From Pseudomonas triticicola (GTDB lineage Bacteria; Pseudomonadota; Gammaproteobacteria; Pseudomonadales; Pseudomonadaceae): DNA of 64,000 bases. The stretch covers positions 1,215,001 through 1,279,000 of the forward strand of contig NZ_JAHSTX010000001.1 of assembly GCF_019145375.1 (NCBI RefSeq), given 5' to 3'. The position numbers and the translations under genes are program-made. The first letter of the stretch is position 1; every line of letters begins with the position of its first letter. The notes under the pieces were generated by a model, which was given only the letters and a program-made list of their open reading frames with translations, had not been told where the DNA came from and ran no database searches. Positions 1-9,087 of this stretch are shown piece by piece.

Positions 1-1
1 G

Positions 2-1222
2 TCCCTGGCGGCGCGCCGTGCCTACGCGCGCATCGCTGAGTACAAGCGTCTGATGAGCGATCTGGAAGGTCGTGGCAAGCTGGACCGTGCCATCGAATTC
101 CTGCCGACCGAAGAGCAACTGACCGAGCGCGTCGCTGAGGGCCACGGCCTGACCCGTCCTGAGCTGTCGGTGCTGATTTCCTACAGCAAGATCGACCTGA
201 AAGAGCAGCTGCTGGGCTCGCTGGTGCCGGACGACGATTACCTGACCCGCGACATGGAAACGGCGTTTCCGCCGACCCTGGTCAGCAAGTTCTCCGAAGC
301 CATGCGTCGCCATCGTCTGAAGCGCGAGATCGTCAGCACCCAGATCGCCAACGATCTGGTCAACCACATGGGCATCACCTTCGTGCAGCGACTCAAAGAG
401 TCGACCGGCATGAGCCCGGCAAACGTGGCTGGCGCTTACGTGATCGTGCGCGACATCTTCCACCTCCCGCACTGGTTCCGTCAGATCGAAGCGCTGGACT
501 ACCAGGTTTCCGCTGACGTGCAGCTGGAACTGATGGACGAGCTGATGCGTCTGGGCCGTCGCGCCACGCGCTGGTTCCTGCGTGCCCGCCGCAACGAGCA
601 GAATGCTGCCCGTGACGTCGCGCACTTCGGTCCGCACCTGAAAGAGCTGGGGCTGAAACTCGACGAGCTGCTCAGCGGCGAAATCCGCGAGAACTGGCAG
701 TCGCGCTATCAGGCGTACGTCGAAGCCGGTGTGCCGGAATTGCTGGCGCGTATGGTTGCGGGCACTTCGCACCTGTACACGCTGCTGCCGATCATCGAAG
801 CCGCAGACGTCACCGGGCAGGACCCGGCCGAAGTGGCCAAGGCCTACTTCGCCGTGGGCTCTGCGCTGGACATCACCTGGTACTTGCAACAGATCAGCGC
901 CTTGCCGGTGGAAAACAACTGGCAGGCTCTGGCCCGTGAAGCGTTCCGTGATGATGTCGACTGGCAGCAACGGGCGATCACCATCTCCGTCCTGCAACAG
1001 GGCGACGGCTCCCAGGACGTGGAAGCACGCCTGGCGCTGTGGATGGCCCAGCACGAAAGCATGATCGAACGCTGGCGCGCCATGCTGGTGGAAATCCGTG
1101 CTGCGAGCGGTACGGACTACGCCATGTACGCGGTGGCCAACCGTGAACTGCTGGATCTTGCGTTGAGCGGGCAAGCGATCGTGCCTGCGATCACTGCGAA
1201 TGCCGAGCTTGAACTGGCGTAA
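2..1222 (+). CDS. gdhB: NAD-specific glutamate dehydrogenase, C-terminal part (5' truncated by window)
   Basis: The reading frame is open from base 2 and continues upstream of the window; only about the last 406 residues are visible. The family is the very large (about 1600 aa) NAD-dependent glutamate dehydrogenase that deaminates glutamate to 2-oxoglutarate in the cytoplasm. The visible part is the helical C-terminal region, recognisable by segments such as GHGLTRPELSVLISYSKI and the RRATRWFLR stretch. The first ATG (53) is internal, not a start. The gene ends in TAA and is followed after about 20 bases by a strong terminator. Nothing unusual is seen. The identification rests on recalled family sequence. 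Confidence 0.93.
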   Translation, partial: SLAARRAYARIAEYKRLMSDLEGRGKLDRAIEFLPTEEQLTERVAEGHGLTRPELSVLISYSKIDLKEQLLGSLVPDDDYLTRDMETAFPPTLVSKFSEAMRRHRLKREIVSTQIANDLVNHMGITFVQRLKESTGMSPANVAGAYVIVRDIFHLPHWFRQIEALDYQVSADVQLELMDELMRLGRRATRWFLRARRNEQNAARDVAHFGPHLKELGLKLDELLSGEIRENWQSRYQAYVEAGVPELLARMVAGTSHLYTLLPIIEAADVTGQDPAEVAKAYFAVGSALDITWYLQQISALPVENNWQALAREAFRDDVDWQQRAITISVLQQGDGSQDVEARLALWMAQHESMIERWRAMLVEIRAASGTDYAMYAVANRELLDLALSGQAIVPAITANAELELA

Positions 1223-1240
1223 GTAGTGGCTGAATGAAAC

Positions 1241-1271
1241 AGCCCCGCTCTCGAAAGAGGCGGGGCTTTTT
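1241..1271 (+). terminator. Rho-independent terminator after gdhB
   Basis: AGCCCCGC and GCGGGGCT form a GC-rich stem around a short CTC/GAAA-containing loop, followed directly by TTTTT. It lies between two convergent genes and probably serves the dehydrogenase gene. Confidence 0.85.
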
Positions 1272-1283
1272 CATGTCTGTCAT

Positions 1284-2585
1284 TCAGAACGTATCGGCGC
1301 AGCGGAAGGCGAAGCTAAGGACGCTATCAGCATGGAGCAGGGAGGTTCCGGCTACGACAATCTGATTGTTCTGGATAGCAAGGCCTCCCGCCATGTCGAG
1401 CACGCTGGTCAGATTGATGATCAGCATACCGTCCTCGGCAAAATCGCGATCTGGAGAGCCGTCCGATTTGAACTGGGCAATGACGATTTCCGAGTCTTCT
1501 TCGCCGTGGGTGCTGGAAACCACGAGGATATGTCCGCCTTCTCGCAGCGTGCCAGAGGTCCATTGGATGCCGAAAGGCGCGTCGGAATAAGGCGTCAGAA
1601 CTGGCTTCCCTTCATTGAAGTCGGTGGCGTATTTCCCATTCCTGTCGACACAAACCAGGACGCCCGTGTGAACAAAATTCTCCGAGGTGGCGCTACCGAT
1701 GCCGAGGATGTTGCCATCAGGCATTTCGACCAGTTTGTTGATCTGACTGAGCTTGTCCAGGTGGTCGAACAGGGCAAAACCGTTATCGCCAAAGCTGCTG
1801 ACAGGCTTACCTGCGGCGTCGAAGAGGGCAATCATTGCGCGATAGCCGACATTGCTTGAGACGTAACCTGCGATGGCGAATTTGCCGTCTTGGAGCCGGA
1901 TCAGCGAGCCAGTCCACGTGGAGTTGGCCAGGTATCGAATCGCGACGTAACCCTGTCCCTGGCCAAACGTAGTGTCCAGATCTCCGTTGCCCTGCAGCCT
2001 TATCAAAAGACCGCATTGGTCGTTGAAGGAATATTGATGGTTGCTGAGTACCATCAGATTTCCATCGGCCAGTTCAATGGCATGGCCACTGTGATCGGAT
2101 GCCGTAGTGCGTTTTGGCCCCAGTGCTACCTCGGACGACGTGAGGGCGGGCAACGGAATCGGATTCACGATGACCACGCCGTTGACGCCAAATGCGGTCT
2201 CGGGGGTTCCGTCATTGCGAAACATCGCCAAGCCGCGTTGTGGCTGTGCGTATTCGTGTAGAAAAAAGGAACCCTGAAGCATCAGGTTCCCGCTCTTGAG
2301 GATGCTGATGCTGCCACCCGTGGATTTATAGCCCTGCGCGAAAACCCCGCTGGCCACGCCATCCCGGGAAAACGAAGTGTCCTGTGTGCCATCAGGCTTC
2401 AACCGCACAATGGCGAACTTGTTGCCCGCACTGGCGGCGATCAGCAGCTTGCCGTCCGCCGCGACGGTAATTGCGTTGGCGAAGCTGTTTTCCTGATCGG
2501 GGTATTTGAACCAGGTGAGGCCATTTTTGTTAGGGCCGAAAGTGGGGTCCAGGTTATGCGCAGCGGTGTCTTTTACTTCAGTCAT
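1284..2585 (-). CDS. Delta-60 repeat protein
   Basis: 433 aa, made of repeats of about 50-60 residues that each end in a motif like DTTFG.G..V (TQDTSFSRDGV, TPETAFGVNGV, DLDTTFGQG, PVSSFGDNGF, DRDFAEDGM). This is the delta-60 repeat signature, thought to build a beta-propeller-like fold. No signal peptide or membrane segment is seen. The start ATG has GAGGAGC about 6 bases upstream. The cellular role is unknown; many pseudomonads carry single-gene versions. It converges on gdhB and is separated by REP sequences from the next gene. Confidence 0.85.
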   Translation of the reverse strand: MTEVKDTAAHNLDPTFGPNKNGLTWFKYPDQENSFANAITVAADGKLLIAASAGNKFAIVRLKPDGTQDTSFSRDGVASGVFAQGYKSTGGSISILKSGNLMLQGSFFLHEYAQPQRGLAMFRNDGTPETAFGVNGVVIVNPIPLPALTSSEVALGPKRTTASDHSGHAIELADGNLMVLSNHQYSFNDQCGLLIRLQGNGDLDTTFGQGQGYVAIRYLANSTWTGSLIRLQDGKFAIAGYVSSNVGYRAMIALFDAAGKPVSSFGDNGFALFDHLDKLSQINKLVEMPDGNILGIGSATSENFVHTGVLVCVDRNGKYATDFNEGKPVLTPYSDAPFGIQWTSGTLREGGHILVVSSTHGEEDSEIVIAQFKSDGSPDRDFAEDGMLIINLTSVLDMAGGLAIQNNQIVVAGTSLLHADSVLSFAFRCADTF

Positions 2586-2799
2586 GGTCAGCTCCTCGAA
2601 TACGCTGTTTTTGCGTAAAGCGATCAGTCGATAGAGACCGGCAAATCAACGCAGTGCTGGTATTTGGGAAGCTTTCGATCGCGCTGTCCACTGTCAGACC
2701 TGACAGTGGACAGCGGGGGATGATTGTGGATTTGAATGACGGGATGCCCAGTCTTGCCGGGGGTTTAATGTCTGCGGTTTTTTGTGGTGTCTGGTCTGG

Positions 2800-2872
2800 C
2801 GCCTTCGCGAGCAGGTTCGTTCCCACAGGGATTCGCATTCCAAATGTGGGAGCGAGCCTGCTCGCGAAGAGG
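2800..2872. repeat. REP doublet (GAGCGAGCCTGCTCGCGAA type)
   Basis: Two inverted copies of the Pseudomonas palindrome containing TTCGCGAGCAGG and its complement CCTGCTCGCGAA, separated by about 16 bases. This is the commonest REP family in the window. The first copy carries a substitution (GGTTCGTTCCC). Confidence 0.9.
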
Positions 2873-2881
2873 CACTTACAT

Positions 2882-3595
2882 TCAATACAACATTTGAGCT
2901 GGATTACCCTCGAGCATCGACACTTTCTCCCCCGGCCGCACAACCAGATTACTCAGCGAACGGTCAAACTCCCGCAACGCTGCCAACTGCAATTCCTCCT
3001 GCTGATTGATATCCGCGACGATCTCTTCCGAGCGCTTGAAGTCCGCCCACACCGGCGTCAGTTCCCGCGCCTGCGAGCCCTTCGCCGTGCCGATGTAGTT
3101 CAATTGCGCATCGTAGAAATCGGCACTGACATCCGCGCGGATATCCGAGCTGCGCGAGGTGATCAGCTGGCTGTGGGTATCGACGATCGCCACCACATCC
3201 GGCCTGGCGGCACGCAGGCTTTGCATGTCCGGGTACACCGTCACCGAGCCGAACTGGCGTTGCAGCGAAGCGTTGACCCACTGCACCGCGCGATCCGGGC
3301 TGGAACTGGCGACGTAGGCGTCGTGGATCGGCTGCACCAGCAGGCTCTGACCAAAACCGGTGCCGGCCTTCGCCTGGTACTCGCGCAGATATTGGCGATT
3401 GGCTTGGGTGCCGGGGCTGTAAATCACTCCCAGCGAGACGCCGGGACCGCTGTTGACCTGAGTACCACTGCTGCGACCGGTCGGGTGCGGCAGCAGCGTG
3501 TCGAGGGATGACACGGCTTGCGGAGCAGTGGGAACAGAGCAGGCAGAGAGAATCAAAACGGAGATCGCCAGCAGGGCGGGAAGCGCAGGTTTCAT
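2882..3595 (-). CDS. Putative outer-membrane lipoprotein, unknown function
   Basis: 237 aa if it starts at the ATG at 3595, chosen because GGGAG lies 8 bases upstream; an in-frame start at 3616 lacks a ribosome site. The N-terminus is a lipoprotein signal ending LILSAC (Cys19), so the mature protein is probably anchored to the outer membrane (Ser follows the Cys, not Asp). The body is soluble, with a segment DVVAIVDTHSQL followed by predicted beta strands (DIRADVSADFYDAQLNYIG) resembling small periplasmic lipoproteins of unknown role. Its own promoter region lies upstream. Confidence 0.75.
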   Translation of the reverse strand: MKPALPALLAISVLILSACSVPTAPQAVSSLDTLLPHPTGRSSGTQVNSGPGVSLGVIYSPGTQANRQYLREYQAKAGTGFGQSLLVQPIHDAYVASSSPDRAVQWVNASLQRQFGSVTVYPDMQSLRAARPDVVAIVDTHSQLITSRSSDIRADVSADFYDAQLNYIGTAKGSQARELTPVWADFKRSEEIVADINQQEELQLAALREFDRSLSNLVVRPGEKVSMLEGNPAQMLY

Positions 3596-3756
3596 GGTGT
3601 TTCTCCCGTGAAACAAGATCTGTCGAGGAGTGTGAACGGGCCGAAGATATCGGCGGATATTCAGGTTAAACCTGCCGGCCTGACCGTTGCCTGAATAACC
3701 TTTGCGCGGTTAGTTTTATTGGCTTTAAGCGTTTGCAGGTAATGCCCCAAGGCAAT

Positions 3757-3790
3757 AAAAAAGGCGCAAATGCTCGATTCGCGCCTTTCG
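3757..3790 (-). terminator. Terminator downstream of cupin gene
   Basis: On the minus strand AAAGGCGCGAATC and its complement around GAGCAT form a stem followed by TTTTTT. It lies just beyond the 3' end of the cupin gene. Confidence 0.8.
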
Positions 3791-3812
3791 TTTATGGCTG
3801 GCCGTTCAGCCA

Positions 3813-4214
3813 TCAGTTTTCCAGCGGGATCAGCACCTGCTCATCCGGGGCCAGGACCATGAACACCAGCAACTTGGCCGGCTTGGTCGAACTGGCGTTT
3901 TTCGACACTAGATGCTCCGAGCCGGCCGGCTCGTACCAGAACTGGCCCTTCTTGTAAGTGATCGCCTGCTCGCCCTTGACCTGGGAAATCACTTCGCCGT
4001 CGAGCACGTAGGCCATCGCCGTGCCTTCGTGTTTGTGCGCGATCGAGGACTGGCCGGGTTGGTAGTCGACTTCGATCATCATGGCTTTCTTGCCGGGGGC
4101 GTTTTTCAGCAGTTGTTCCTGCAGGACGGTGATTTTCTCGGACGGATCGTGAGCCATTGCCGAGGCGGAAAGGGTGAAGACAAGGGCGGCGGCGAAGAGG
4201 GGCAGGGCTTTCAT
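3813..4214 (-). CDS. Secreted cupin-domain protein
   Basis: 133 aa with a clear signal peptide (MKALPLFAAALVFTLSASAMA, cut before HDPSEK). The rest is one small cupin domain: motif 1 around HKHEGTAMAYVLDGEV and motif 2 with EPAGSEHLVSKN, giving the His/Glu metal ligands of the cupin barrel. It is probably periplasmic. The substrate is unknown. It resembles the secreted cupin at 59495-59908 in size, signal peptide and motif layout, so the two are likely paralogues. Single gene with its own terminator. Confidence 0.85.
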   Translation of the reverse strand: MKALPLFAAALVFTLSASAMAHDPSEKITVLQEQLLKNAPGKKAMMIEVDYQPGQSSIAHKHEGTAMAYVLDGEVISQVKGEQAITYKKGQFWYEPAGSEHLVSKNASSTKPAKLLVFMVLAPDEQVLIPLEN

Positions 4215-4339
4215 GGCGGGTTACCTGTGAGGGTTGGGGTGTGCTCACAGTAGGCCGCAATGTCGCCGGTTCAAACGGCCAATATTCGCGAAGATGGGGT
4301 GACCAATTGGCCTCGGAAGGATTTCGGTGCGGCGCAAAT

Positions 4340-4411
4340 CGCCTTCGCGAGCAGGCTCGCTCCCACAGTTGATCGCATTTCAATGTGGGAGCGAGCCTGC
4401 TCGCGAATGGG
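4340..4411. repeat. REP doublet
   Basis: Inverted pair of the TTCGCGAGCAGGCTCGCTCCC palindrome in the gap between the cupin gene and the ABM gene, immediately beyond the stop of the latter. Confidence 0.9.
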
Positions 4412-4416
4412 GCATA

Positions 4417-4710
4417 TCAGACGATGGGAAAGCTGTTGAAATCCACGCTATTGGCCAGGCGGCTATCGATCAGGTCGATAAACCCCTGTGCCTCGGGCCG
4501 GTTGAAATGCGCCTGCATCGCCGCTTCCGACTGCCAGCGCGCGCTGACTGTCCAGCGGTGGCTGTCCTCGGGGCAGCGGTCGACCAGGTAGGAATCGCAG
4601 CCCGGGGTTTCGCGCAGGGTGTCGACGATCCTCTGCAATTGCTTGCCAAGCTCTTCCGAGCGGCCCGCAACCGCCTTGACCTCAACCGTGTTGATCACTT
4701 CGTTGGACAT
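4417..4710 (-). CDS. Antibiotic biosynthesis monooxygenase (ABM) family protein
   Basis: 97 aa, the length of a single dimeric alpha/beta-barrel ABM domain. Typical features are the N-terminal strand VINTVEVKAVAG, the ETPGCDSYLVDRCPED segment and the WQSEAAMQAHFNRPE helix. Members are small cofactor-independent oxygenases or detoxifying enzymes (YgiN-like quinol monooxygenases among them). The start has AGGAGT 8 bases upstream. It lies just downstream of the MocR-type regulator in the same direction, with about 120 bases between, so shared control is possible but not shown. Confidence 0.85.
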   Translation of the reverse strand: MSNEVINTVEVKAVAGRSEELGKQLQRIVDTLRETPGCDSYLVDRCPEDSHRWTVSARWQSEAAMQAHFNRPEAQGFIDLIDSRLANSVDFNSFPIV

Positions 4711-4833
4711 TGCTCACACTCCTGAATCAGGCCGGACGAATCCTGCTCACTGAGGGATAACGCCTGTGCAGAATAGGCCTGCCGCCGTGAATCACCAATA
4801 ACCAATCGGCGGTAAAAGCCTTATACCAACGGC

Positions 4834-6267
4834 TCATGACAGCTGTTCGAGGATGTCGCGCAGCCGATCGAGGGCGATGTCAATGTCGAGTGTTTCGATG
4901 GCGCCGAAGCCGAAATACAGGCCTTCTTTCGCCGGCTGCTGATAGTAGAACCCACTGATCGCATACAGGCCGACCTCGACCTTTTTCGCCAGCTCGATGA
5001 CCAGCGGCAAATCGACCGGCACCTTGCAGAGCACCGCCATGTGAAACCCGGCACTGGCCGGCACGGCTTGCAGCCAGGGCGCAAGGTCCGTCGCCATGCG
5101 CTCCAGGATGCGCTCGCGACGTTGCGCGTAGATCGTATGGCAGCGGCGGATGTGCTTGAGCAGGCAACCCTCGGCGATGAACTTGGCCAGCGCCCATTGC
5201 GGCAGGGTCGAGGCGTGCAGATCGGTGAGCTGTTTGGCGCGAATCACCGCTTCGATGATCGACGGCGGCAGGATCGCATAGCCCAGGCGTAACTCCGGCA
5301 ACAGGGTTTTCGAGAAGGTGCCGACGTAGGCGACGATGCCGCGCTGATCGAGGTTGTACAGCGAATCGGTGGGCCGGCCCTCGTAGCGGAATTCACTGTC
5401 GTAATCGTCTTCGATGATGATCGCGCCGAGCTCGTGGGCACGGGCGAGCAGGGCCTCGCGGCGCGCCTGACTCATCGCCATGCCCAGCGGAAACTGGTGC
5501 GACGGGGTGACGTAAATGAGCCGCGTGCCATCGGGAATGTGCTCGACCTGAATACCCTCGGCATCCACCGGCACCCCGACCACTTCGGCGCCGTGGGTGC
5601 CGAACAGCAAGCGCGCGGGCGGATAGCCGGGATCTTCCATGGCCACCAGATCGCCCGGGCGGGTCAGTACGCGGGCAATCAAGTCCAGCGCCTGCTGCGC
5701 GCCGTTGCATACGACGATGTCCTCGTCCTGACAATTGATGCCACGAGAAAACGCGATGTGCCGGGCGATCGCATTGCGCAGCGCCGGCAAGCCTTCGGCG
5801 ACGCTGTAGAAACCTTTCGACTGCGCCATCTGCCGCATCGCGTGGGCGACGCAGCGGCGCCAGTCGTCGTGGGGGAACTGGCCTTTGCTGGTGGCGCCGC
5901 CGATGAAGTCGTAGCGCAGCGAACCCTCCAGCGTCGGATGACGGAGGAACACCGGCAGATTGCGCCAGCTCTCGATCACCTCGGCACTGGCCAGCTCGGT
6001 GTGGCTCTGCTTGCGCTGCACCTGCGCCGGGCGGGCGTTGACATAGGTGCCTTTGCCGATCACCCCGGTGAGGAAATTTTCGTAGGTCAGCTGCGCATAA
6101 GTGTCGGAAATGGTCTTGCGCGAGATGCCCAATTGCTCGGCCAGCAAGCGGCTCGGCGGCAACTGCGTACCCGCCGCCAGTCGCCCGGATTCAATCGCCG
6201 CGCGCAACTGCTGATACAACTGACCGGCAAGATCCTTGCGGCCGTTGATCACGACATGAAGTTCCAT
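4834..6267 (-). CDS. MocR/PdxR-type transcriptional regulator (GntR HTH fused to aminotransferase)
   Basis: 477 aa. Residues about 12-75 are a GntR-type winged helix-turn-helix (LPPSRLLAEQLGISRKTISD). Residues about 115-470 are a fold-type I aminotransferase domain with the PLP-binding lysine in YVGTFSKTL (Lys320) and IIIEDDYDSEFRY before it. Such proteins are cytoplasmic regulators that use PLP or an amine/PLP adduct as ligand. The divergent AhpD-like gene at 6711 is its most likely target, although four REP copies lie between them. Length is normal for the family. The ligand cannot be deduced. Confidence 0.9.
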   Translation of the reverse strand: MELHVVINGRKDLAGQLYQQLRAAIESGRLAAGTQLPPSRLLAEQLGISRKTISDTYAQLTYENFLTGVIGKGTYVNARPAQVQRKQSHTELASAEVIESWRNLPVFLRHPTLEGSLRYDFIGGATSKGQFPHDDWRRCVAHAMRQMAQSKGFYSVAEGLPALRNAIARHIAFSRGINCQDEDIVVCNGAQQALDLIARVLTRPGDLVAMEDPGYPPARLLFGTHGAEVVGVPVDAEGIQVEHIPDGTRLIYVTPSHQFPLGMAMSQARREALLARAHELGAIIIEDDYDSEFRYEGRPTDSLYNLDQRGIVAYVGTFSKTLLPELRLGYAILPPSIIEAVIRAKQLTDLHASTLPQWALAKFIAEGCLLKHIRRCHTIYAQRRERILERMATDLAPWLQAVPASAGFHMAVLCKVPVDLPLVIELAKKVEVGLYAISGFYYQQPAKEGLYFGFGAIETLDIDIALDRLRDILEQLS

Positions 6268-6370
6268 ACCGACGAGGCTCCCGGGTGTTGAGTGAAGTGT
6301 CGGTCAGATTAGCGTTGTTGGGCTTTTGGCAGTAGTTGCGTGGAGTAAAAACCGCAAATTGGCGCAAGTC

Positions 6371-6595
6371 CCTGTGGGAGCGAGCTTGCTCGCGAAAGCG
6401 GTGTGTCATTGAACAGATTCGTTGTCTGACACTCCGCTATCGCTGGCAAGCCAGCTCCCACAGTTTTTGCGGCGTGCACAAATCTTGTGAACGACGTTAA
6501 ACCTTGTGGGAGCTGGCTTGCCAGCGATGGCGGTGGTGCAGTGGATGAATATTTGTCTGGGAAACCGCTTTCGCGAGCAGGCTCGCTCCCACAGG
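6371..6595. repeat. REP cluster with two palindrome families
   Basis: Four palindromes in about 225 bases: GGAGCGAGCTTGCTCGCGAA at 6376, an inverted ATCGCTGGCAAGCCAGCTCC at about 6439, its direct partner GGAGCTGGCTTGCCAGCGAT at about 6509, and an inverted TTCGCGAGCAGGCTCGCTCC at about 6569. The arrangement is nested: family A, family B inverted, family B, family A inverted. It fills most of the regulatory gap between the MocR and AhpD-like genes. Confidence 0.9.
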
Positions 6596-6710
6596 TATTG
6601 CGTTTGGCCGAGGTTCAGTGGTGTAGCCGAAATTCGTGGAATTGGGGCTGTAACACAGCCTGCACAGCCCGTACCGTGAACTCATCATTCCGCCTGCCGA
6701 GAGCCGCGCC

Positions 6711-7151
6711 ATGTCCCTGCGTCTGGATTACTACAACGCGTCGCCCAAGGCGATGAAAGCGATGCTTGCCATGGAGGCGCTGACCGCCAACCTGGGCATC
6801 GAAGCGCCGCTGCTGCAATTGATCCGGATCCGCGCCTCGCAACTCAACGGCTGCGCATTCTGCACCGACATGCACTCGGTGGACGCGCGGCGAGCCGGGG
6901 AGAGTGATCGGCGTCTTTACGCGATCGCGGTGTGGCGCGACAGCAACTTCTTCAACCCCCGCGAACGCGCGGCGCTGGCCTGGGCCGAGGCGGTGACGCT
7001 GTTGGCCGAAAGCCACGTGCCGGATGAGGTCTACCAGCAGGCGCGCGAGCAATTTGATGAAGGCGAACTGGTGGATTTGACGGTTGCGGTCAGCACCATC
7101 AACAGCTGGAATCGCCTGGCCGTCAGCTTCCGCCAGACCCCTAGTGACTGA
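6711..7151 (+). CDS. AhpD-like / carboxymuconolactone decarboxylase family protein
   Basis: 146 aa. The CxxC motif of the AhpD family is present in LNGCAFCTDMHSVDAR (Cys48, Cys51, His55), the redox and proton-relay centre of alkylhydroperoxidase-like proteins. The downstream ERAALAWAEAVT segment is also typical. The likely role is peroxide reduction or a related thiol-based reaction in the cytoplasm. It is transcribed divergently from the MocR-type regulator, a common pairing in pseudomonads. Confidence 0.88.
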   Translation: MSLRLDYYNASPKAMKAMLAMEALTANLGIEAPLLQLIRIRASQLNGCAFCTDMHSVDARRAGESDRRLYAIAVWRDSNFFNPRERAALAWAEAVTLLAESHVPDEVYQQAREQFDEGELVDLTVAVSTINSWNRLAVSFRQTPSD

Positions 7152-7164
7152 AAAGCACCCATTC

Positions 7165-7304
7165 CTGTGGCGAGGGGATTTATCCCCGTTCGGCTGCGCA
7201 GCAGACGCCAGAACGGTGAAATCGGTTTATCTGACAGATCAGAGTCAGGCGACTTCGGGGCTGCTGCGCAACCCAACGGGGATAAATCCCCTCGCCACAG
7301 GTGC
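7165..7304. repeat. Long REP doublet (GGCGAGGGGATTTATCCCC type)
   Basis: Two inverted copies of a third extragenic palindrome family, TGTGGCGAGGGGATTTATCC with an adjoining CGGCTGCGCAGCAG arm, at about 7165-7210 and 7256-7304. The same family forms the array between hxcQ and hxcR. Confidence 0.85.
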
Positions 7305-7331
7305 TAAATCCCTCACCGGCCACAGTGCGAT

Positions 7332-7634
7332 TCAATTCGCCGGCCGCTGCGGTTTCACCGAGGTGCCAAACGTATTCCCCATCCGCGTACTGGTCGCGGC
7401 CGGGGTCGCCAGCCCGACCTGATTCGGCGCGCGCTTGTGCACCGGCACATTCAACGCTTCCATGTTCTTCTGCGCCGCCGCCGCGCCGTCAGGGTTGTTG
7501 CCCATCTGCTGGCTCAGGCAATCGTAATTCGGCGCCTTGTAACCGCCGACCGTGACCTCGACACAACCCAGCGGCTCCTCCGCCTGCGCCGCGCCCACCG
7601 TCATCAGCAAGACCCACATCCACCGCGTTTTCAT
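7332..7634 (-). CDS. Small secreted protein of unknown function
   Basis: 100 aa with a signal peptide (MKTRWMWVLLMTVGAAQA, cut before EEPLG). The mature part has two cysteines (LGCVEV and YDCLSQQM) that could form one disulfide, and a low-complexity C-terminus (ATSTRMGNTFGTSVKPQRP). No domain is recognised. It is convergent with the AhpD-like gene and divergent from vreA, just upstream of the surface-signalling cluster, but no functional link is evident. Confidence 0.7.
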   Translation of the reverse strand: MKTRWMWVLLMTVGAAQAEEPLGCVEVTVGGYKAPNYDCLSQQMGNNPDGAAAAQKNMEALNVPVHKRAPNQVGLATPAATSTRMGNTFGTSVKPQRPAN

Positions 7635-7745
7635 GTCCGCCTCCTGGCCCGCCCGAATGGGCCGCTCTGGGGTTTGAGTCTAGTGCAAGCGCGGCGCAAA
7701 ACCCGTGATGGTTTTTTTGCACCGCCCGTCATACCAGAGTCATAA

Positions 7746-8507
7746 ATGCCCCGCAGGATAGCGATTTTCAGGGGTGCGCCAGTCGTGCAGCGAGGCAGTT
7801 CGCGGATCAGTCTTCAGCGCTCGGCGACGCTTGTGCGCCGCGCGGGTCTGGGCTGGCTGCTCGGTCTGCTGACCTGCGCGGCCAATGCTGATCCGGCAGC
7901 GGCGGACATGCGCATGACCTTGCACATCCCGGCGCAGGAACTCGCCCGGGCGCTGGATCAATACAGCCGCGCCACCGGCGTCGCGGTGTTGGTCGACAGC
8001 CAGTTGAGCCGGGGCCGTCGCTCCCTCGCCGTGGATGGCGAATTCACCGCCGCCGATGCCTTGCGCCATCTGCTCGGCGGCACCGGGTTGATGGCGCGTT
8101 ACGCCCGCGCCGACGCGTTCACCTTGCAAGCGGCGCAGGTGGAAGACCTGCCAGTGCCGACGGACAAACCCACGCCGGCTGCTGTCGCGGTCAACCGCAG
8201 TTATGCGACGGCGGTGCAAGCGGCGATCGAGCGCAAGCTGTGCCGTTCGCCGCTGACCCGGCCGGGCAGTTATCGCGCGGTGTTGCAGGTGTGGGTCGGG
8301 CGCGACGGCGTGGTGCAGCACAACCGGTTGGTCACTTCGACCGGCGATGTACGGCGCGATAACGCGCTGGTGGAAAGTTTTCGCAACCTCACAATCGATC
8401 GGCCGACGCCCAGCGCCTTGCGCCAGCCGGTCACGCTGCTGTTGTTACCGGAGTCGTCAGGGAAACGCATGGAATGCACGAGATGGGAAGGAGTTTCCGG
8501 GGGATGA
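7746..8507 (+). CDS. vreA: VreA-like STN/TonB-like surface-signalling protein
   Basis: 253 aa. A hydrophobic signal (residues about 34-48) precedes an STN domain (about 57-128, RMTLHIPAQELARALDQY...LLGGTGL), the periplasmic signalling domain of TonB-dependent transducers. Residues about 152-235 resemble a TonB C-terminal domain (YATAVQAAIERKL, YRAVLQVWVGRDGVV). There is no outer-membrane barrel, which is the unusual hallmark of VreA of the P. aeruginosa PUMA3 system. Gene order with vreI, vreR and hxc supports this. The stop overlaps the vreI start (ATGA). The N-terminal start is uncertain because the region before the hydrophobic core is long. Confidence 0.82.
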   Translation: MPRRIAIFRGAPVVQRGSSRISLQRSATLVRRAGLGWLLGLLTCAANADPAAADMRMTLHIPAQELARALDQYSRATGVAVLVDSQLSRGRRSLAVDGEFTAADALRHLLGGTGLMARYARADAFTLQAAQVEDLPVPTDKPTPAAVAVNRSYATAVQAAIERKLCRSPLTRPGSYRAVLQVWVGRDGVVQHNRLVTSTGDVRRDNALVESFRNLTIDRPTPSALRQPVTLLLLPESSGKRMECTRWEGVSGG

Positions 8508-9055
8508 AAGACGCCGGACAAAGCACGATGGGCCAGTTGTTCCTCAGCTCCTACGAGGACTTTCGCGTGCGCCTGCGCCGCCGCCTCGGTTCCGAGGACC
8601 TGGCCAACGACGTGCTGCACGAAACCTGGCTGCGGGTCGATCGTATGGAGACCCCGCCGAACCTGCTCAAGCCCAACGCCTACCTGTATCGCATGGCGCT
8701 GAACATCGCCGCCGACCGCCGTCAGGCCGATGCGCGCCTGCTCACCGGCACCGAAGTCGAGGAACTGCTGCAACTGGGCGACGAAGCCCTCGACCCGGCG
8801 CGGGTGGTCGGCGGGCAAAAGGAGATGCAGGCTCTGCTCAGCGCCTTGTACGAACTGCCCGCGCGGCGTCGGCGGATCTTCATCGCCGCGCGCCTGGAAG
8901 AAGCGCCGCACCTGGAAATCTCCCAGCGTTTCGGCATTTCCACGCGCATGGTCGAGAAGGAAATCAAAGCCGCGCTGGGCTTCTGCGCAGCGAAACTTGA
9001 AAGAAAAGTGTTTCAGCGGTTCGGTCGCGGGGCCGGAAAACCGTCTAGCGAATAG
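8504..9055 (+). CDS. vreI: ECF sigma factor VreI-like
   Basis: 183 aa from the ATG at 8504, chosen because it overlaps the vreA stop (ATGA) with GGAG upstream; an in-frame ATG at 8474 would overlap vreA more deeply. Region 2 (GQLFLSSYEDFRVRLRRRLG, LYRMALNIAADRRQ) and region 4 (LYELPARRRRIFIAARLEE...ISQRFGISTRMVEKEI) are typical of iron-starvation-type ECF sigma factors. In P. aeruginosa VreI drives the downstream hxc, lap and pdt genes together with PhoB; the same role is inferred here. It should be held inactive by the following FecR-like protein. Confidence 0.88.
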   Translation: MKDAGQSTMGQLFLSSYEDFRVRLRRRLGSEDLANDVLHETWLRVDRMETPPNLLKPNAYLYRMALNIAADRRQADARLLTGTEVEELLQLGDEALDPARVVGGQKEMQALLSALYELPARRRRIFIAARLEEAPHLEISQRFGISTRMVEKEIKAALGFCAAKLERKVFQRFGRGAGKPSSE

Positions 9056-9087
9056 TGACCCGATTAATCCGTTGAGAATTTGCGCGT